Source: UBA7805 sp036146215 (GTDB lineage: Bacteria; Planctomycetota; Planctomycetia; Pirellulales; UBA7805). Taken from it: 64,000 nucleotides of DNA. A model generated the notes under the pieces. That model was given only the letters and a program-made list of their open reading frames with translations. It ran no database searches and was not told the origin of the DNA. The translations under genes and the position numbers were made by a program. Shown one piece after another: positions 23,323 through 32,542 of this stretch. The DNA lies in NCBI GenBank assembly GCA_036146215.1, contig JAYYJN010000079.1, positions 1-64,000 of the forward strand, written 5' to 3'. The stretch's first letter is position 1, and each line of letters opens with the position of its first letter.

Positions 23323-25041
23323 TTGCCTAAGAAACCAAAGCTTTTGTTTATCGGCGATTTCGAGACTCAAGACGACTCGGTACGTCGATCCCTCAATGAA
23401 CGATTTCAAATCGTGACGGTTGCAAACTTGTGGCGGGCCGTTCATCTTCTTCGGCAGGATGCGTTTGACGCAATTCATGTTTTGGAGAGTCCGGAAACGA
23501 GCCTTTTTCAAATTAGCGATATCAAATTCAATTCCCTCGTTTTGGAGAGTATGCCGGATGGCGTCGTTCTGCTTGACGCGGAGAACAAAATTATTTGGCA
23601 CAATGCGTGCATGCAGAAATGGTGTGGTCAGGGAGCGTTGGTTGGTAAAAATTTCTACGGTGTGCTGACAAGCCCGGAAATTTTGGGGCCTGATTTTTGC
23701 CCGTTGCACACCGCTTTGTCGTCTCAGACACCAAGCAATTCCACTTTAAGAACTGCAGACAATCGATATTTTCATATTCATGCTGTGCCAGCCACTGTAG
23801 AGGCTGAACAATCTGATCAATTGATTGTGACGATCCGTGACGTAACAACCAAAATGCATCAGCAGCAAAAAATGGAAGCGATTCAAAAGGCGGGCATGGA
23901 GTTGGCGGATCTGAAGCCAGAAGAGCTAAAGCACATGTCGGTCGATGAACGGATTGAACTTTTGAAGTCGAATATCGTTCACTTCACAGGTGAGTTGTTG
24001 CACTATGACGTGATGGAAATTCGTTTAATTGACCGAGAAACAGGTAGTCTGGAACCATTGCTGGCGGTTGGTATTGAGCAAGAAGCAGCGGTCCGTGAGT
24101 TGTATGCGCAGCCTCAAGGCAATGGTGTGACCGGATTTGTTGCCGCCACCGGTAAAAGCTATCTGTGTGAAAACACGTCCGAGGATCCGCTCTATCTTCT
24201 GGGAGCGAGAGATGCAAAGAGTTCAATCACAGTTCCCTTGATTTCGCATGATGAGATGCTGGGAACGTTTAACGTTGAAAGTCCGGATTTATGTGCGTTC
24301 GATGAAAGTGACCTGCAGTTTCTTGAGCGATTCAGCAGCGATGTTGCTGCAGCCCTCGGCACGCTGGAGTTGTTGGTGGCAGAGAAGGCAACCACTGCTG
24401 CTAAGAGTGTTGAGGCAATACATACTGCCGTTGCACTTCCGATCGATGATATTTTGAATGAAACAGTCAACGTGATGGAGCGTTATATCGGGCACGAACC
24501 AGAGGTGGTATCTCGCCTTGAGAGCATTCTACGCAATGCGCGGGATATCAAACAGGTTATTCAGAAAGTGGGTCAAGCGATGACTCCGAGCGAAGCCGTT
24601 CCTCAGTCTTTGCAGACCGAATCGAGACCTCTGTTGAGTGGACGGCGTATCTTAGTCGCGGACGCGGATGAAAATGTCCGCGTGGCCGCCCATGCTCTAT
24701 TAGAGCGTTACCAGTGTGCAGTGGAAACTTCACATGATGGTGTGGAAACGTTATCGATGGTCCGAAATATCACGGCACTCGGTGGTTATGATCTTGTACT
24801 TGCCGATATTCGTCTTCCCGATATGAATGGCTACGAGTTAATGCAGAAATTGGCAGCAATTACCGCATCTTTACCACTCGTTTTAATGACTGGCTTTGGT
24901 TACGACCCCGGACACTCCATTGTAAAGGCAAGGCAGGCAGGTCTAAAAGAAGTGCTTTATAAACCTTTCCGCCTGGATCAATTGCTGGAAACCATTGAAC
25001 GTGTTTTGGTCGAGTCCGATGTTTCTCCGTCGACAAGTTGA
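23323..25041 (+). CDS. PAS-GAF sensor with C-terminal response-regulator receiver
   Basis: A 572-residue cytoplasmic signalling protein starting at TTG 23323, with AAGGGA 8 bases ahead; no ATG occurs for over 70 codons. Domain order: a receiver-like fold that lacks the phospho-accepting Asp (1-60, KLLFIGDFETQ), a PAS domain (about 67-175, SMPDGVVLLDAENKIIWHN), a GAF domain (about 202-350, QGNGVTGFVAATGKSYLCE), a short helical hairpin (355-418) resembling a dimerisation domain but without a clear H-box or ATPase, and a complete receiver (441-560) with acidic pocket, Asp495 in LVLADIRLPD and Lys547 in YKPF. No HATPase domain or output domain is visible, so it must work with separate kinases or partners. 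Ligand unknown. Confidence 0.88.
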   Translation: MPKKPKLLFIGDFETQDDSVRRSLNERFQIVTVANLWRAVHLLRQDAFDAIHVLESPETSLFQISDIKFNSLVLESMPDGVVLLDAENKIIWHNACMQKWCGQGALVGKNFYGVLTSPEILGPDFCPLHTALSSQTPSNSTLRTADNRYFHIHAVPATVEAEQSDQLIVTIRDVTTKMHQQQKMEAIQKAGMELADLKPEELKHMSVDERIELLKSNIVHFTGELLHYDVMEIRLIDRETGSLEPLLAVGIEQEAAVRELYAQPQGNGVTGFVAATGKSYLCENTSEDPLYLLGARDAKSSITVPLISHDEMLGTFNVESPDLCAFDESDLQFLERFSSDVAAALGTLELLVAEKATTAAKSVEAIHTAVALPIDDILNETVNVMERYIGHEPEVVSRLESILRNARDIKQVIQKVGQAMTPSEAVPQSLQTESRPLLSGRRILVADADENVRVAAHALLERYQCAVETSHDGVETLSMVRNITALGGYDLVLADIRLPDMNGYELMQKLAAITASLPLVLMTGFGYDPGHSIVKARQAGLKEVLYKPFRLDQLLETIERVLVESDVSPSTS

Positions 25042-25060
25042 TGCGACCGAGTATGCATCA

Positions 25061-25897
25061 TTAGTTTGGCGAAGAAATCGCTGGCACCTTTTCTGACTCG
25101 ATAGCATGATCCGCACACGGATCTGATTTCAGAAAAGCAGGTGGAGTCGCTGGTCGCTTGACTAGTTCAACACAAATTCCGCCAACATGCAGTAAACGGT
25201 GAAACCGCGTGAACCAAAATTCTCGGTTAATATCAAATTCAAGTGATTTACATAAATTAAAAAATTCTACTCGATTGTGGGTGCGACACTTCCAGATTCG
25301 ACTCGTCCAGGCCCCGATAAACGTGTCTTCGGTCACAAAGAGAAGTACACGACCCCCAGGGCTTAATACACGTGATATCTCCTCCATTCCTCGTCGCGTA
25401 TCAGGCACATGCTCTAACGCATAGCAACAGGTAATGCAATCAAAGGCTTCATCACCAAAGGGCAGTTGTGCCAAGTCGCCTAAAACAAAACGGGGCCGAT
25501 TACTGTTCAATCGTTTGCGAGCTCTAGTAATCATAACGCTGGAAATATCAATTCCCGTAATTTTCGTATCGATGTCCGCATACTGAATGAGATGGGATAA
25601 AATCGGACCCGAGCCACTTCCAATATCAAGAATATTCTCAGCCCCTTGCAGGTTAAATTGCCGCTCTTTAAAGACAATCTCACCGTTTCGAAAGTGGCCA
25701 GAAATCTGACTCGATCGCGCAAGCAATGCCCCTCGATGCCCTGCATAGATACCAATTACTTTTTTACGGTATTGCGCATCGCTGGTGTTGTGAATTAATT
25801 TCGCTTCAACGAGTCGATGAAGCACCTGTTGTTTCCATCGTTTCGCCTTTTTTGCAAGCGTACCGAAAATAGATTTATTGTGCGTTTCACGTATCAT
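25061..25897 (-). CDS. Class I SAM-dependent methyltransferase
   Basis: A 278-residue methyltransferase of the Methyltransf_11 type. Motif I is NILDIGSGSGPIL (about 88-100), the acidic motif II GIDISSVMITRARKRL follows, then FVLGDLAQLPFGDEAFD and CCYALEHVPDTRRGMEEISRVLSPGG. The N-terminal 80 residues are basic and helical (KKAKRWKQQVLHRLVEAKL). Substrate cannot be read from the sequence; quinone, lipid or sugar methylation are all possible. It is convergent with the PAS-GAF gene, 19 bases apart, and has no partner gene. No strong ribosome site is seen before the ATG at 25897. Confidence 0.88.
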   Translation of the reverse strand: MIRETHNKSIFGTLAKKAKRWKQQVLHRLVEAKLIHNTSDAQYRKKVIGIYAGHRGALLARSSQISGHFRNGEIVFKERQFNLQGAENILDIGSGSGPILSHLIQYADIDTKITGIDISSVMITRARKRLNSNRPRFVLGDLAQLPFGDEAFDCITCCYALEHVPDTRRGMEEISRVLSPGGRVLLFVTEDTFIGAWTSRIWKCRTHNRVEFFNLCKSLEFDINREFWFTRFHRLLHVGGICVELVKRPATPPAFLKSDPCADHAIESEKVPAISSPN

Positions 25898-26159
25898 TTC
25901 ATTTGGCGTAAGAGATTCACAAACACCTTTTTATTGATCGAAAACATGGAAATATACAACTTACAAGAGAATAAATAGATAGATGTCGACAAATTACAGA
26001 GTCGCCTTCTAAATCTCACGAGCCACGGAGAAGATTTGCAAGTCTGCGATTTTAGTTATTATCGCATGATTAAAACGGTCGCACCAGACCCGATAAGTAT
26101 CGCACGTCGCATGGAAGTACGCACCGCGCTTTTCAAGCCAAGAAATCAGAGATTACAAT

Positions 26160-26597
26160 TTACGAGAATGCGTAGTCAGAGTGTAACGACTGCATAAACG
26201 ATTGAATACTTGCCTCATGCTCGCAAAAACGAATGATCAAGTCTTCGAATTGCTTGCGAAAACCTTCCGTAGCTGGTTCGGTCTGATCACCGAGTTGTGA
26301 AGATCTTCGGAGTTGCAGCACAGCGCGCTCTACGGCAGCTTGCTGCTGTCGTAAAGCTTCAGTAGCACGCGTCAACCACGGATTTTCAAAAACCGCTTCT
26401 TCGTAAAATGTGTGCCCAAGATCGTAAAGTAAATGGTTCTCAAATTGCTGCAGCAACTCGTCCAGTGGCGTATAGATCTCCCTCAAGGCGACATTCGTTG
26501 AAAGTAGTTGGGTAACAATTTCGACAAGAACCCGTGAGCGAAACAAAGGAGTTGACCTAGGAGCGACTGGCAATGGGGCAGAACCGATTGCGGGCAT
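26160..26597 (-). CDS. Degenerate hemerythrin-like helical protein
   Basis: A 145-residue protein starting at ATG 26597, which has a strong GGAGG 5 bases ahead; an upstream in-frame codon at 26696 would add 33 residues of unlikely sequence. It is almost wholly helical. The pattern FENHLLYDLGHTFYEEAVFENP and, near the end, FRKQFEDLIIRFCEHEASIQ resembles the planctomycete hemerythrin-like family, which binds a di-iron centre with His and Glu residues. Several ligand positions seem lost: the middle helix reads LRQQQAAVERAV where a His is expected, and the last helix keeps only CEHE. So oxygen or iron binding may be gone. The assignment rests on pattern similarity and is moderate. Confidence 0.6.
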   Translation of the reverse strand: MPAIGSAPLPVAPRSTPLFRSRVLVEIVTQLLSTNVALREIYTPLDELLQQFENHLLYDLGHTFYEEAVFENPWLTRATEALRQQQAAVERAVLQLRRSSQLGDQTEPATEGFRKQFEDLIIRFCEHEASIQSFMQSLHSDYAFS

Positions 26598-26867
26598 GAC
26601 GACCTCCGACCAGAAACACGGACATAGAGTCAGGTTTCGATAAAGCACAACGTTCGTCACAATGAGATCGTTAATGCAGGAGCGAATATGGACCATTCAT
26701 CTGGTAGAGTCAAGGTGCAAACGAATTTGTGAAAATGCTCTTGCGGTAGCTTCCGCACAGAAAACTGTTTGCTGATATATGTTTAAGCGTGCTATCACAA
26801 GCAATGCACGTATCAATAGATATAACTTCTAAATCCTGATAATAAATATACAGATAAGAATACAGAA

Positions 26868-28433
26868 ATGAATTTAGCGATCCTTCATTACCACCTTCGA
26901 CCGGGAGGGGTCTTTCAGGTGATTGCCAATCAATTGCAATCATTGAATGACATCTTGAGTATTGATGATCCGTATCACGTGTCGATTTTTCACGGCGGAG
27001 CGAATGAAGAGGAAAATAGATCGCAATGGCCCACATCGCCCCAGTTGGAGGTTTCAACACGTGTCATTGACGGCCTTGGATATGATCAGGTAACGCATGC
27101 GCCTGCCGATGCATCCAACCTTGCCACTCGACTCTTAAAAGCTCTAGATGCTTGCCAATTTCATCCCGAGGACACAGTCATTCATGTCCACAACCATTCG
27201 CTTGGTAAAAACTCAGCGCTCCCGAGAGCATTAAAAATTATTGCCGAGGAGGGATATCCGCTTTTATTACAGATTCATGATTTTGCGGAGGACTTTCGTG
27301 TCGAGCAGTATCAGCATTTAAATGCGATGTTAGACCGTTCGCCGATCGGGCTCGGTTGCCAACTTTACCCCCAAGCATCCCAAATTCATTATGCAGTACT
27401 CAATGGGCGAGATCGTCAGATTCTTTCCAAGAGCGGGGTACCGAATAAGAGATTACATGCCGTGCCAAACCCGATTGTGGCGCCGGAAGATTTGCCGGAT
27501 CCGATCAATGTTCGTAGAGAGATGCAGGTCAAACGGGGTATCCCGATAGAAGCCCCGTTGGTGATCTATCCTGTTCGGGGTATCCGTCGGAAAAATCTCG
27601 GAGAACTTTTATTATGGAGTGCATTATTGAAAAATCGAGCGTCCTTCGGTTTAACGCTTGCGCCGAAAAACAATACTGAGAAACCTTCTTACAATCGCTG
27701 GAAACGATTAGCCCAAAAGTTGCAATTACCTTGTCACTTTGAATTAGGAGAGTCTTTTTCTTTCAAGCAAAATCTCGCTGCTGCAGACGCACTCATTACG
27801 ACAAGTGTAGCGGAGGGTTTTGGTATGGTTTTTCTGGAATCACAATTGGTAGGTCGTCGATTGTTGGGGCGGAACCTCCCAGAAGTTACGGCAGAATTTT
27901 CGGAGAATGGAGTTGATCTTTCATCGCTGTATCAAACGCTTTGCATTCCGACGCGATTCGTAGACAAAAATCTCACGATTGAGGGAATCTCAAACGCATA
28001 TGGTGATGTGCTCCGAGGTTTTGCGCCCGAACTGTATTGTGAGCAAACTACGCGGAGATCCCTAGCAGAGATGTTGTCGAGTGGCGTTGTAGACTTTGGA
28101 TTTTTAACGCCTGAAATGCAGGAGCACCTGATTTTACACGTCCACAAGCATCCAAACGCGGCTGATGAAATTCTCAATTTGAATCCGCTATTCATAAAAA
28201 ATTTGTTCCACCAAGATGCGGACTCGTCCACGCAACGAGGCGTCGTTACAAATCGTGAGGCCGTAAAAGATCACTACGGACCATCTACAATTGGAATTCA
28301 ACTGCGGGACATTTACCGTAAGCTTCTTGGAATGCCTCGCGACAAGGAAGTTCTGTCCCTGACTCGCAGTGAAACTATTTTGGAATCTTTTTTAAGCCTG
28401 GAAAGGTTCCGCCCCGTGCGATCGATGTCATGA
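26868..28433 (+). CDS. GT4-type glycosyltransferase
   Basis: A 521-residue GT-B fold glycosyltransferase. The N-terminal domain starts MNLAILHYHLRPGGVFQVI, the glycine-containing opening common in this group. The C-terminal donor-binding domain shows VIYPVRGIRRKNLGELL and the family E-x7-E motif in TSVAEGFGMVFLESQLVGRRLLG. It probably transfers a sugar from a nucleotide sugar to a small acceptor or a lipid. Its stop overlaps the next gene as ATGA (28430-28433), so it is translated with the HAD protein and likely acts in the same pathway as the second glycosyltransferase downstream. Confidence 0.88.
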   Translation: MNLAILHYHLRPGGVFQVIANQLQSLNDILSIDDPYHVSIFHGGANEEENRSQWPTSPQLEVSTRVIDGLGYDQVTHAPADASNLATRLLKALDACQFHPEDTVIHVHNHSLGKNSALPRALKIIAEEGYPLLLQIHDFAEDFRVEQYQHLNAMLDRSPIGLGCQLYPQASQIHYAVLNGRDRQILSKSGVPNKRLHAVPNPIVAPEDLPDPINVRREMQVKRGIPIEAPLVIYPVRGIRRKNLGELLLWSALLKNRASFGLTLAPKNNTEKPSYNRWKRLAQKLQLPCHFELGESFSFKQNLAAADALITTSVAEGFGMVFLESQLVGRRLLGRNLPEVTAEFSENGVDLSSLYQTLCIPTRFVDKNLTIEGISNAYGDVLRGFAPELYCEQTTRRSLAEMLSSGVVDFGFLTPEMQEHLILHVHKHPNAADEILNLNPLFIKNLFHQDADSSTQRGVVTNREAVKDHYGPSTIGIQLRDIYRKLLGMPRDKEVLSLTRSETILESFLSLERFRPVRSMS

Positions 28434-29422
28434 ATCAATCATACTTGCGCATTATTAAAAAATTTAGCCAACCGCAGACGCCATTACCAACTGACATGGT
28501 GAGTAGACTGCGTTGTCTCAAAGAAGTTAAGGCCGTTTTTTTTGATATTTATGGCACACTATTCATAAGTTGTAGCGGAGATATCGGGGTTCCGTTGCCA
28601 GGAGTAGGCCGCACCTCAACAGCGGGGCCATATCAGGAAACTCCAAAGAATCATTTGGCAGGCGTGTTGGGTAAAAGATTTTTCGAATTATTTTCCGAAG
28701 GACTCAATGAAAGTTGCTCTCCTCTCGCAGAACGGCTTGTAGGGCTGCAAACACAAACCGAAGACACATATCCATTGTGTGGCGAGCTCTTAATGGAATC
28801 TTTCAGATCGCAGGTTAAAAAGGTTCATCAAATCAGAAAACAAGAGGGATTTCCCTGGCCCGAGGTGGATGTTCGTCATATTTGGCAGTCATTGCTTGGG
28901 GAATCACATATCGCAGCAAATGGTCACGACAGACTGATTGATCAGTGGGCGATCGAGTATGAAGTGCGAATCAACCCGGTTTGGCCCATGCCAAATGCGA
29001 ACGATTGTATCGATCAACTCGGCTCGGCAAAATTAACGCTTGGAATAATCAGCAATGCCCAATTTTACACCCCGCTGCTGTTCCCGGCTTTGCTGGATAA
29101 GCAACTTGAAGATTTGGAAATTGCTTCAGAGATGCAATACTATTCATATCGTTGCGGCAGGGCGAAGCCCGATCCTTGGATGTATCAGCGGGCGTCTGAA
29201 GCGCTCGCTCAGATAGGGATTATCCCTAGTCAAACACTTTATGTGGGTAACGACATGCGTAATGATATCTTGCCGGCTTCCCAGATTGGCTTCCGGACTG
29301 CTCTGGTAGCAACTGATCGACGCAGTTTGCGTTTGCGTGAAGGTGACCCAGGTATCGCGCATGTTACTCCGGACCTTGTGGTGACGAATTTAAGCGATTT
29401 AGTTGATTGTGTATTAGGTTGA
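28430..29422 (+). CDS. HAD-superfamily hydrolase (probable phosphatase)
   Basis: A 330-residue member of the HAD superfamily. Motif I is AVFFDIYGTLF with the nucleophile Asp39, motif II is LGIISNAQF, motif III Lys is in CGRAKPDPWMYQRA and motif IV is LYVGNDMRNDILPASQIG. A cap region of about 150 residues lies between motifs I and II, larger than usual. The second Asp expected two residues after the nucleophile is Tyr (D-I-Y-G-T), seen in some HAD hydrolases that act on non-standard substrates. It sits between two glycosyltransferases and overlaps the first by four bases, suggesting removal of phosphate from a glycosylated sugar phosphate. That role is inferred from context. Confidence 0.85.
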   Translation: MNQSYLRIIKKFSQPQTPLPTDMVSRLRCLKEVKAVFFDIYGTLFISCSGDIGVPLPGVGRTSTAGPYQETPKNHLAGVLGKRFFELFSEGLNESCSPLAERLVGLQTQTEDTYPLCGELLMESFRSQVKKVHQIRKQEGFPWPEVDVRHIWQSLLGESHIAANGHDRLIDQWAIEYEVRINPVWPMPNANDCIDQLGSAKLTLGIISNAQFYTPLLFPALLDKQLEDLEIASEMQYYSYRCGRAKPDPWMYQRASEALAQIGIIPSQTLYVGNDMRNDILPASQIGFRTALVATDRRSLRLREGDPGIAHVTPDLVVTNLSDLVDCVLG

Positions 29423-29431
29423 ATCAGCAGT

Positions 29432-30700
29432 ATGGCAGCACACAATATCGGTTTTGTAGGTACCCGATTTGCGGGAACGGATGGTGTATCCCTGGAGAGC
29501 GCTAAATGGGCGCAGATTTTATGGGACCATCGAAATGTGAGTTACTGGTACGCCGGTAAACTCGACCGAGATCCTGCGATTAGTATGGAGGTCCCCGAGG
29601 CCTACTTCTATGACCGTGAGAATTTACTGATCAACGAACAAGTTTTTGGCGTTCGCACACGCACCCCTAGAATAACAAAAAAACTTTATGAGTTGAGCGA
29701 ATATCTCAAAGGCACGTTGTATGACTTTGTTGAAAAATTCGACATCGAAATCATGATCGTGCAGAATGCCTTGTGTATTCCAATGCATATTCCCTTAGGT
29801 CTCGCAATCACACACTTCATTGCGGAGACCGGATTTCCTACAATCGCGCACCACCATGATTTTTATTGGGAGCGTAGTCGCTTCGCTGTGAATGCTGTGG
29901 AAGATATTTTGCGAATGGCATTTCCTCCTTCTCTGCCATCCATTCAGCATGTGACAATTAACTCTTTCGCGCAACATGATCTCTCTTGGCGGACCGGAGA
30001 ATCTTCTATCTTAGTGCCGAATGTGCTTGATTTTGAAACCGGACCTCCCCCGGATGACGAATGGACTGTGGATATGCGTGCGGAGATTGGCCTAGATGCG
30101 GATGATATCTTGTTGCTGCAACCGACACGTGTGGTCCCGCGCAAAGGTATTGAGCATTCGATATCCCTCGTCGCACAATTAAATAATCCAAAATGCAAAC
30201 TGGTTGTTTCGCATGAATCGGGGGACGAAGGAGACGAATATCTGACAGCGCTGAAAGATTTAGCGATCAATCAGGGTGTCGACTTGCGATTTATTCACAC
30301 GCGTGTTGGAGAGATCCGGAAAACAGATGAGCATGGTCATAAAATATATACACTCGGCGATGTCTATGCGATTTCCGATTTTATTACCTATCCAAGCCTT
30401 TACGAGGGATTTGGGAATGCCTTGCTCGAGGCTTTTTACTATCGAAAGCCGGTGCTCGTTAATCGCTATTCTATTTTTGTAGCCGATATCGAACCGCGTG
30501 GCTTTGAGGTAATCAAAATGGACGGTTTCTTAACACGTGATGTCGTGGACAATGTTCGACTTGTTTTGGAAGATAATGAATATCGTGAGCGGATGGTCAG
30601 TCACAATTATGAACTCTGTAAAGCATTCTTCAGTTACTCGGTTTTGAGACGTAAGCTACGCGCTTTGGTCACGAATTTTACAGGTATGGAGGATCTCTAG
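29432..30700 (+). CDS. Glycosyltransferase, GT1/GT4 fold
   Basis: A 422-residue GT-B glycosyltransferase starting 9 bases after the HAD gene stop. The opening MAAHNIGFVGTRFAGTDGVSLES and the acceptor-domain block AHHHDFYWERSRFAVN are followed by a donor-domain signature LLLQPTRVVPRKGIEHSISLV and the E-x7-E region PSLYEGFGNALLEAFYYRKP. Homologues that I recall occur beside HAD phosphatases in compatible-solute and glycoside synthesis, but no exact pathway can be read here. With the preceding two genes it forms a three-gene cassette; a small membrane protein gene follows. Confidence 0.88.
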   Translation: MAAHNIGFVGTRFAGTDGVSLESAKWAQILWDHRNVSYWYAGKLDRDPAISMEVPEAYFYDRENLLINEQVFGVRTRTPRITKKLYELSEYLKGTLYDFVEKFDIEIMIVQNALCIPMHIPLGLAITHFIAETGFPTIAHHHDFYWERSRFAVNAVEDILRMAFPPSLPSIQHVTINSFAQHDLSWRTGESSILVPNVLDFETGPPPDDEWTVDMRAEIGLDADDILLLQPTRVVPRKGIEHSISLVAQLNNPKCKLVVSHESGDEGDEYLTALKDLAINQGVDLRFIHTRVGEIRKTDEHGHKIYTLGDVYAISDFITYPSLYEGFGNALLEAFYYRKPVLVNRYSIFVADIEPRGFEVIKMDGFLTRDVVDNVRLVLEDNEYRERMVSHNYELCKAFFSYSVLRRKLRALVTNFTGMEDL

Positions 30701-30731
30701 CGCTTAATTTAAGCCAGAGAGGAGTAGGCAC

Positions 30732-31031
30732 GTGCGAAGATTAAACCGATGGAAGAGTAAATGGAAGAAAAAGGCTTTTAGAAAAGTGAGCGTTATTTTT
30801 TCAGTTGCATACTCGTTTGAAACCACACAAATTTTTGCACAAGCCAAAACAACAGATGCCTCCGAAAACGAGAAGAGTTATTTCTTAGCCTATTTGGTCG
30901 TCTTATTTTTGATTGCGCTGGGAGTAGTGATTGTTGCACGGTCAGGACGACGTGCAGAGAAACCAAAAATGGTCGAAAAAGACCTTGAGTACCGTTTAGA
31001 AAAAATGAGCGGTCGCACGAAAGATACGTAG
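30732..31031 (+). CDS. Small single-span membrane protein
   Basis: A 99-residue protein starting with GTG 30732, which has GAGGAG seven bases ahead (AGAGAGGAGTAGGCAC). A basic N-terminus precedes a signal-like stretch (VSVIFSVAYSFETTQIFAQA), then one membrane helix (YFLAYLVVLFLIALGVVIVA) and a charged cytoplasmic tail RSGRRAEKPKMVEKDLEYRLEKMSG. The tail resembles small proteins I associate with planctomycetes, of unknown function. It follows the glycosyltransferase cassette by 31 bases and is convergent with the aminotransferase gene. Confidence 0.68.
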   Translation: MRRLNRWKSKWKKKAFRKVSVIFSVAYSFETTQIFAQAKTTDASENEKSYFLAYLVVLFLIALGVVIVARSGRRAEKPKMVEKDLEYRLEKMSGRTKDT

Positions 31032-31040
31032 CGTATCTGC

Positions 31041-32252
31041 TTAGCCCGTTCTTCGTGCAGATTCAAAATAGGCCGCAATTGTCTGCACGACAAACCGCTG
31101 TTCTTCGTCAGCGAGCTCGGGAAAAATCGGCAATGCAAGTGTTTCGCGCGCCGCTTTTTCGGTTTCCGGCAAACTACCGACTTCATATCCAAGGTCAGTA
31201 AAACATGCCTGTCGGTGCAGAGGTACCGGATAATAGATTTCGGTGCCGACTTTGGCTTCCGTTAAGTAGCTTCGCAATGCATCTCTCTGTCCGCCTCGGA
31301 CGCGAATCACATACTGATTCCAGACGTGTCTGGACTCGACTGTTGAGACGGGTAATTCTAGGTGATCTGTAAGTCCCGCGGCCCCGAGCAACTGGTCGTA
31401 TTTGCGCGCATTTTCGATCCGCATTTCGGTCCACCGCTCAAGATGAGGAAGTTTGACATTGAGCACGGCCGCTTGGAGGCTATCGAGTCGACTATTTACG
31501 CCGATAGCCTGATGATAATAACGCGGTCGCATACCATGTCCTCGCAGCAGTGAAACACGATCGGACCACCTTTCATCGCTGCAGGTCAGAATACCGCCGT
31601 CTCCGGGGCCACCAAGATTTTTGGTCGGATAGAAACTGAAGCAACCCATGTCACCCAAAGCCCCGGCCCGTCGTCCCTGGTATTCCGCACCAATAGCCTG
31701 CGCGGCATCTTCAATCATCATTAGATCATTTCCACGAGCAATATCGCAAAGTGTGTTCATGTCTGCACACTGCCCGAAAAGATGCACAGGGATGATTGCT
31801 TTCGTATGCTTTGTGATGCGTCGTGCTACATCTGTGGGGTCGATATTGAAGGTGGTTGGTTCAATATCAGCGAATACAACTTTTGCTCCTACCCGCGTCA
31901 CGGCACTAGCGGTGGAAAAGAATGTGTAACTTGGCACAATCACTTCGTCGCCGACACCGATATCTGCAGCCATCAAAGCCAAAAGCAGGGCATCGCTACC
32001 GGAGGCGCATCCCACGGCAAAATTTGATTGACAAAAGGTGGCAATTTTTGCCTCCAGTTTTTTGACTTCCGGGCCAAGCACAAATTGGCCCGAATCAAAA
32101 ACGCTTGAGATAGCGGCGTCGATCTCATCGCGTAGCGGCGCCATTTGACGCTGGATATCGAATAAGGGAACGCTTTGTACGGAAGGGCAAAAGGTGCCTG
32201 CCGCTAAATATTGTGACCCATCGCTCACCGCAACATCGTTGCTCATCGCCAT
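31041..32252 (-). CDS. DegT/DnrJ/EryC1/StrS aminotransferase
   Basis: A 403-residue PLP enzyme of the sugar-aminotransferase family, which converts nucleotide-linked keto-sugars to amino-sugars for cell-surface glycans. Landmarks: PLFDIQRQMAPLRDEID, GSGS-like phosphate clamp CASGSDALLLAL, the Asp that contacts the pyridine nitrogen in MMIEDAAQAIGAEYQG, and the Schiff-base lysine in CFSFYPTKNLGG, with GDGGILTC after it. I start it at ATG 32252 because AAGGA lies just before; an upstream in-frame opening at 32432 would add 60 poorly conserved residues. It does not share a strand with the glycosyltransferase cassette, so a joint pathway is only a possibility. Confidence 0.92.
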   Translation of the reverse strand: MAMSNDVAVSDGSQYLAAGTFCPSVQSVPLFDIQRQMAPLRDEIDAAISSVFDSGQFVLGPEVKKLEAKIATFCQSNFAVGCASGSDALLLALMAADIGVGDEVIVPSYTFFSTASAVTRVGAKVVFADIEPTTFNIDPTDVARRITKHTKAIIPVHLFGQCADMNTLCDIARGNDLMMIEDAAQAIGAEYQGRRAGALGDMGCFSFYPTKNLGGPGDGGILTCSDERWSDRVSLLRGHGMRPRYYHQAIGVNSRLDSLQAAVLNVKLPHLERWTEMRIENARKYDQLLGAAGLTDHLELPVSTVESRHVWNQYVIRVRGGQRDALRSYLTEAKVGTEIYYPVPLHRQACFTDLGYEVGSLPETEKAARETLALPIFPELADEEQRFVVQTIAAYFESARRTG

Positions 32253-32542
32253 CGTGGCTTTTCCTTTTTCGAAACCGGTATCTTTAACTGTCGCTAACTG
32301 AATAGAAGGGCATGATTTAGATTTTTCTCGCATAGTCGTCAAGGTCGAACCGGTGGCACCTGCCGCCAGCAGCCTGAGTGTCTGATCCTTGCCAGCAGTG
32401 CCACCGGTTAAGAATTCCTCAAAAGCTCGCAATTTACCGGCAAGGCCAGACTTTTGCCTGCTTGTCTATGCTTGTTTACCCTGCTTCGCCAGTATATTTT
32501 GAGGAAGGAAACCTCCCACCCTAAACCCACCGACCCTTGCCC

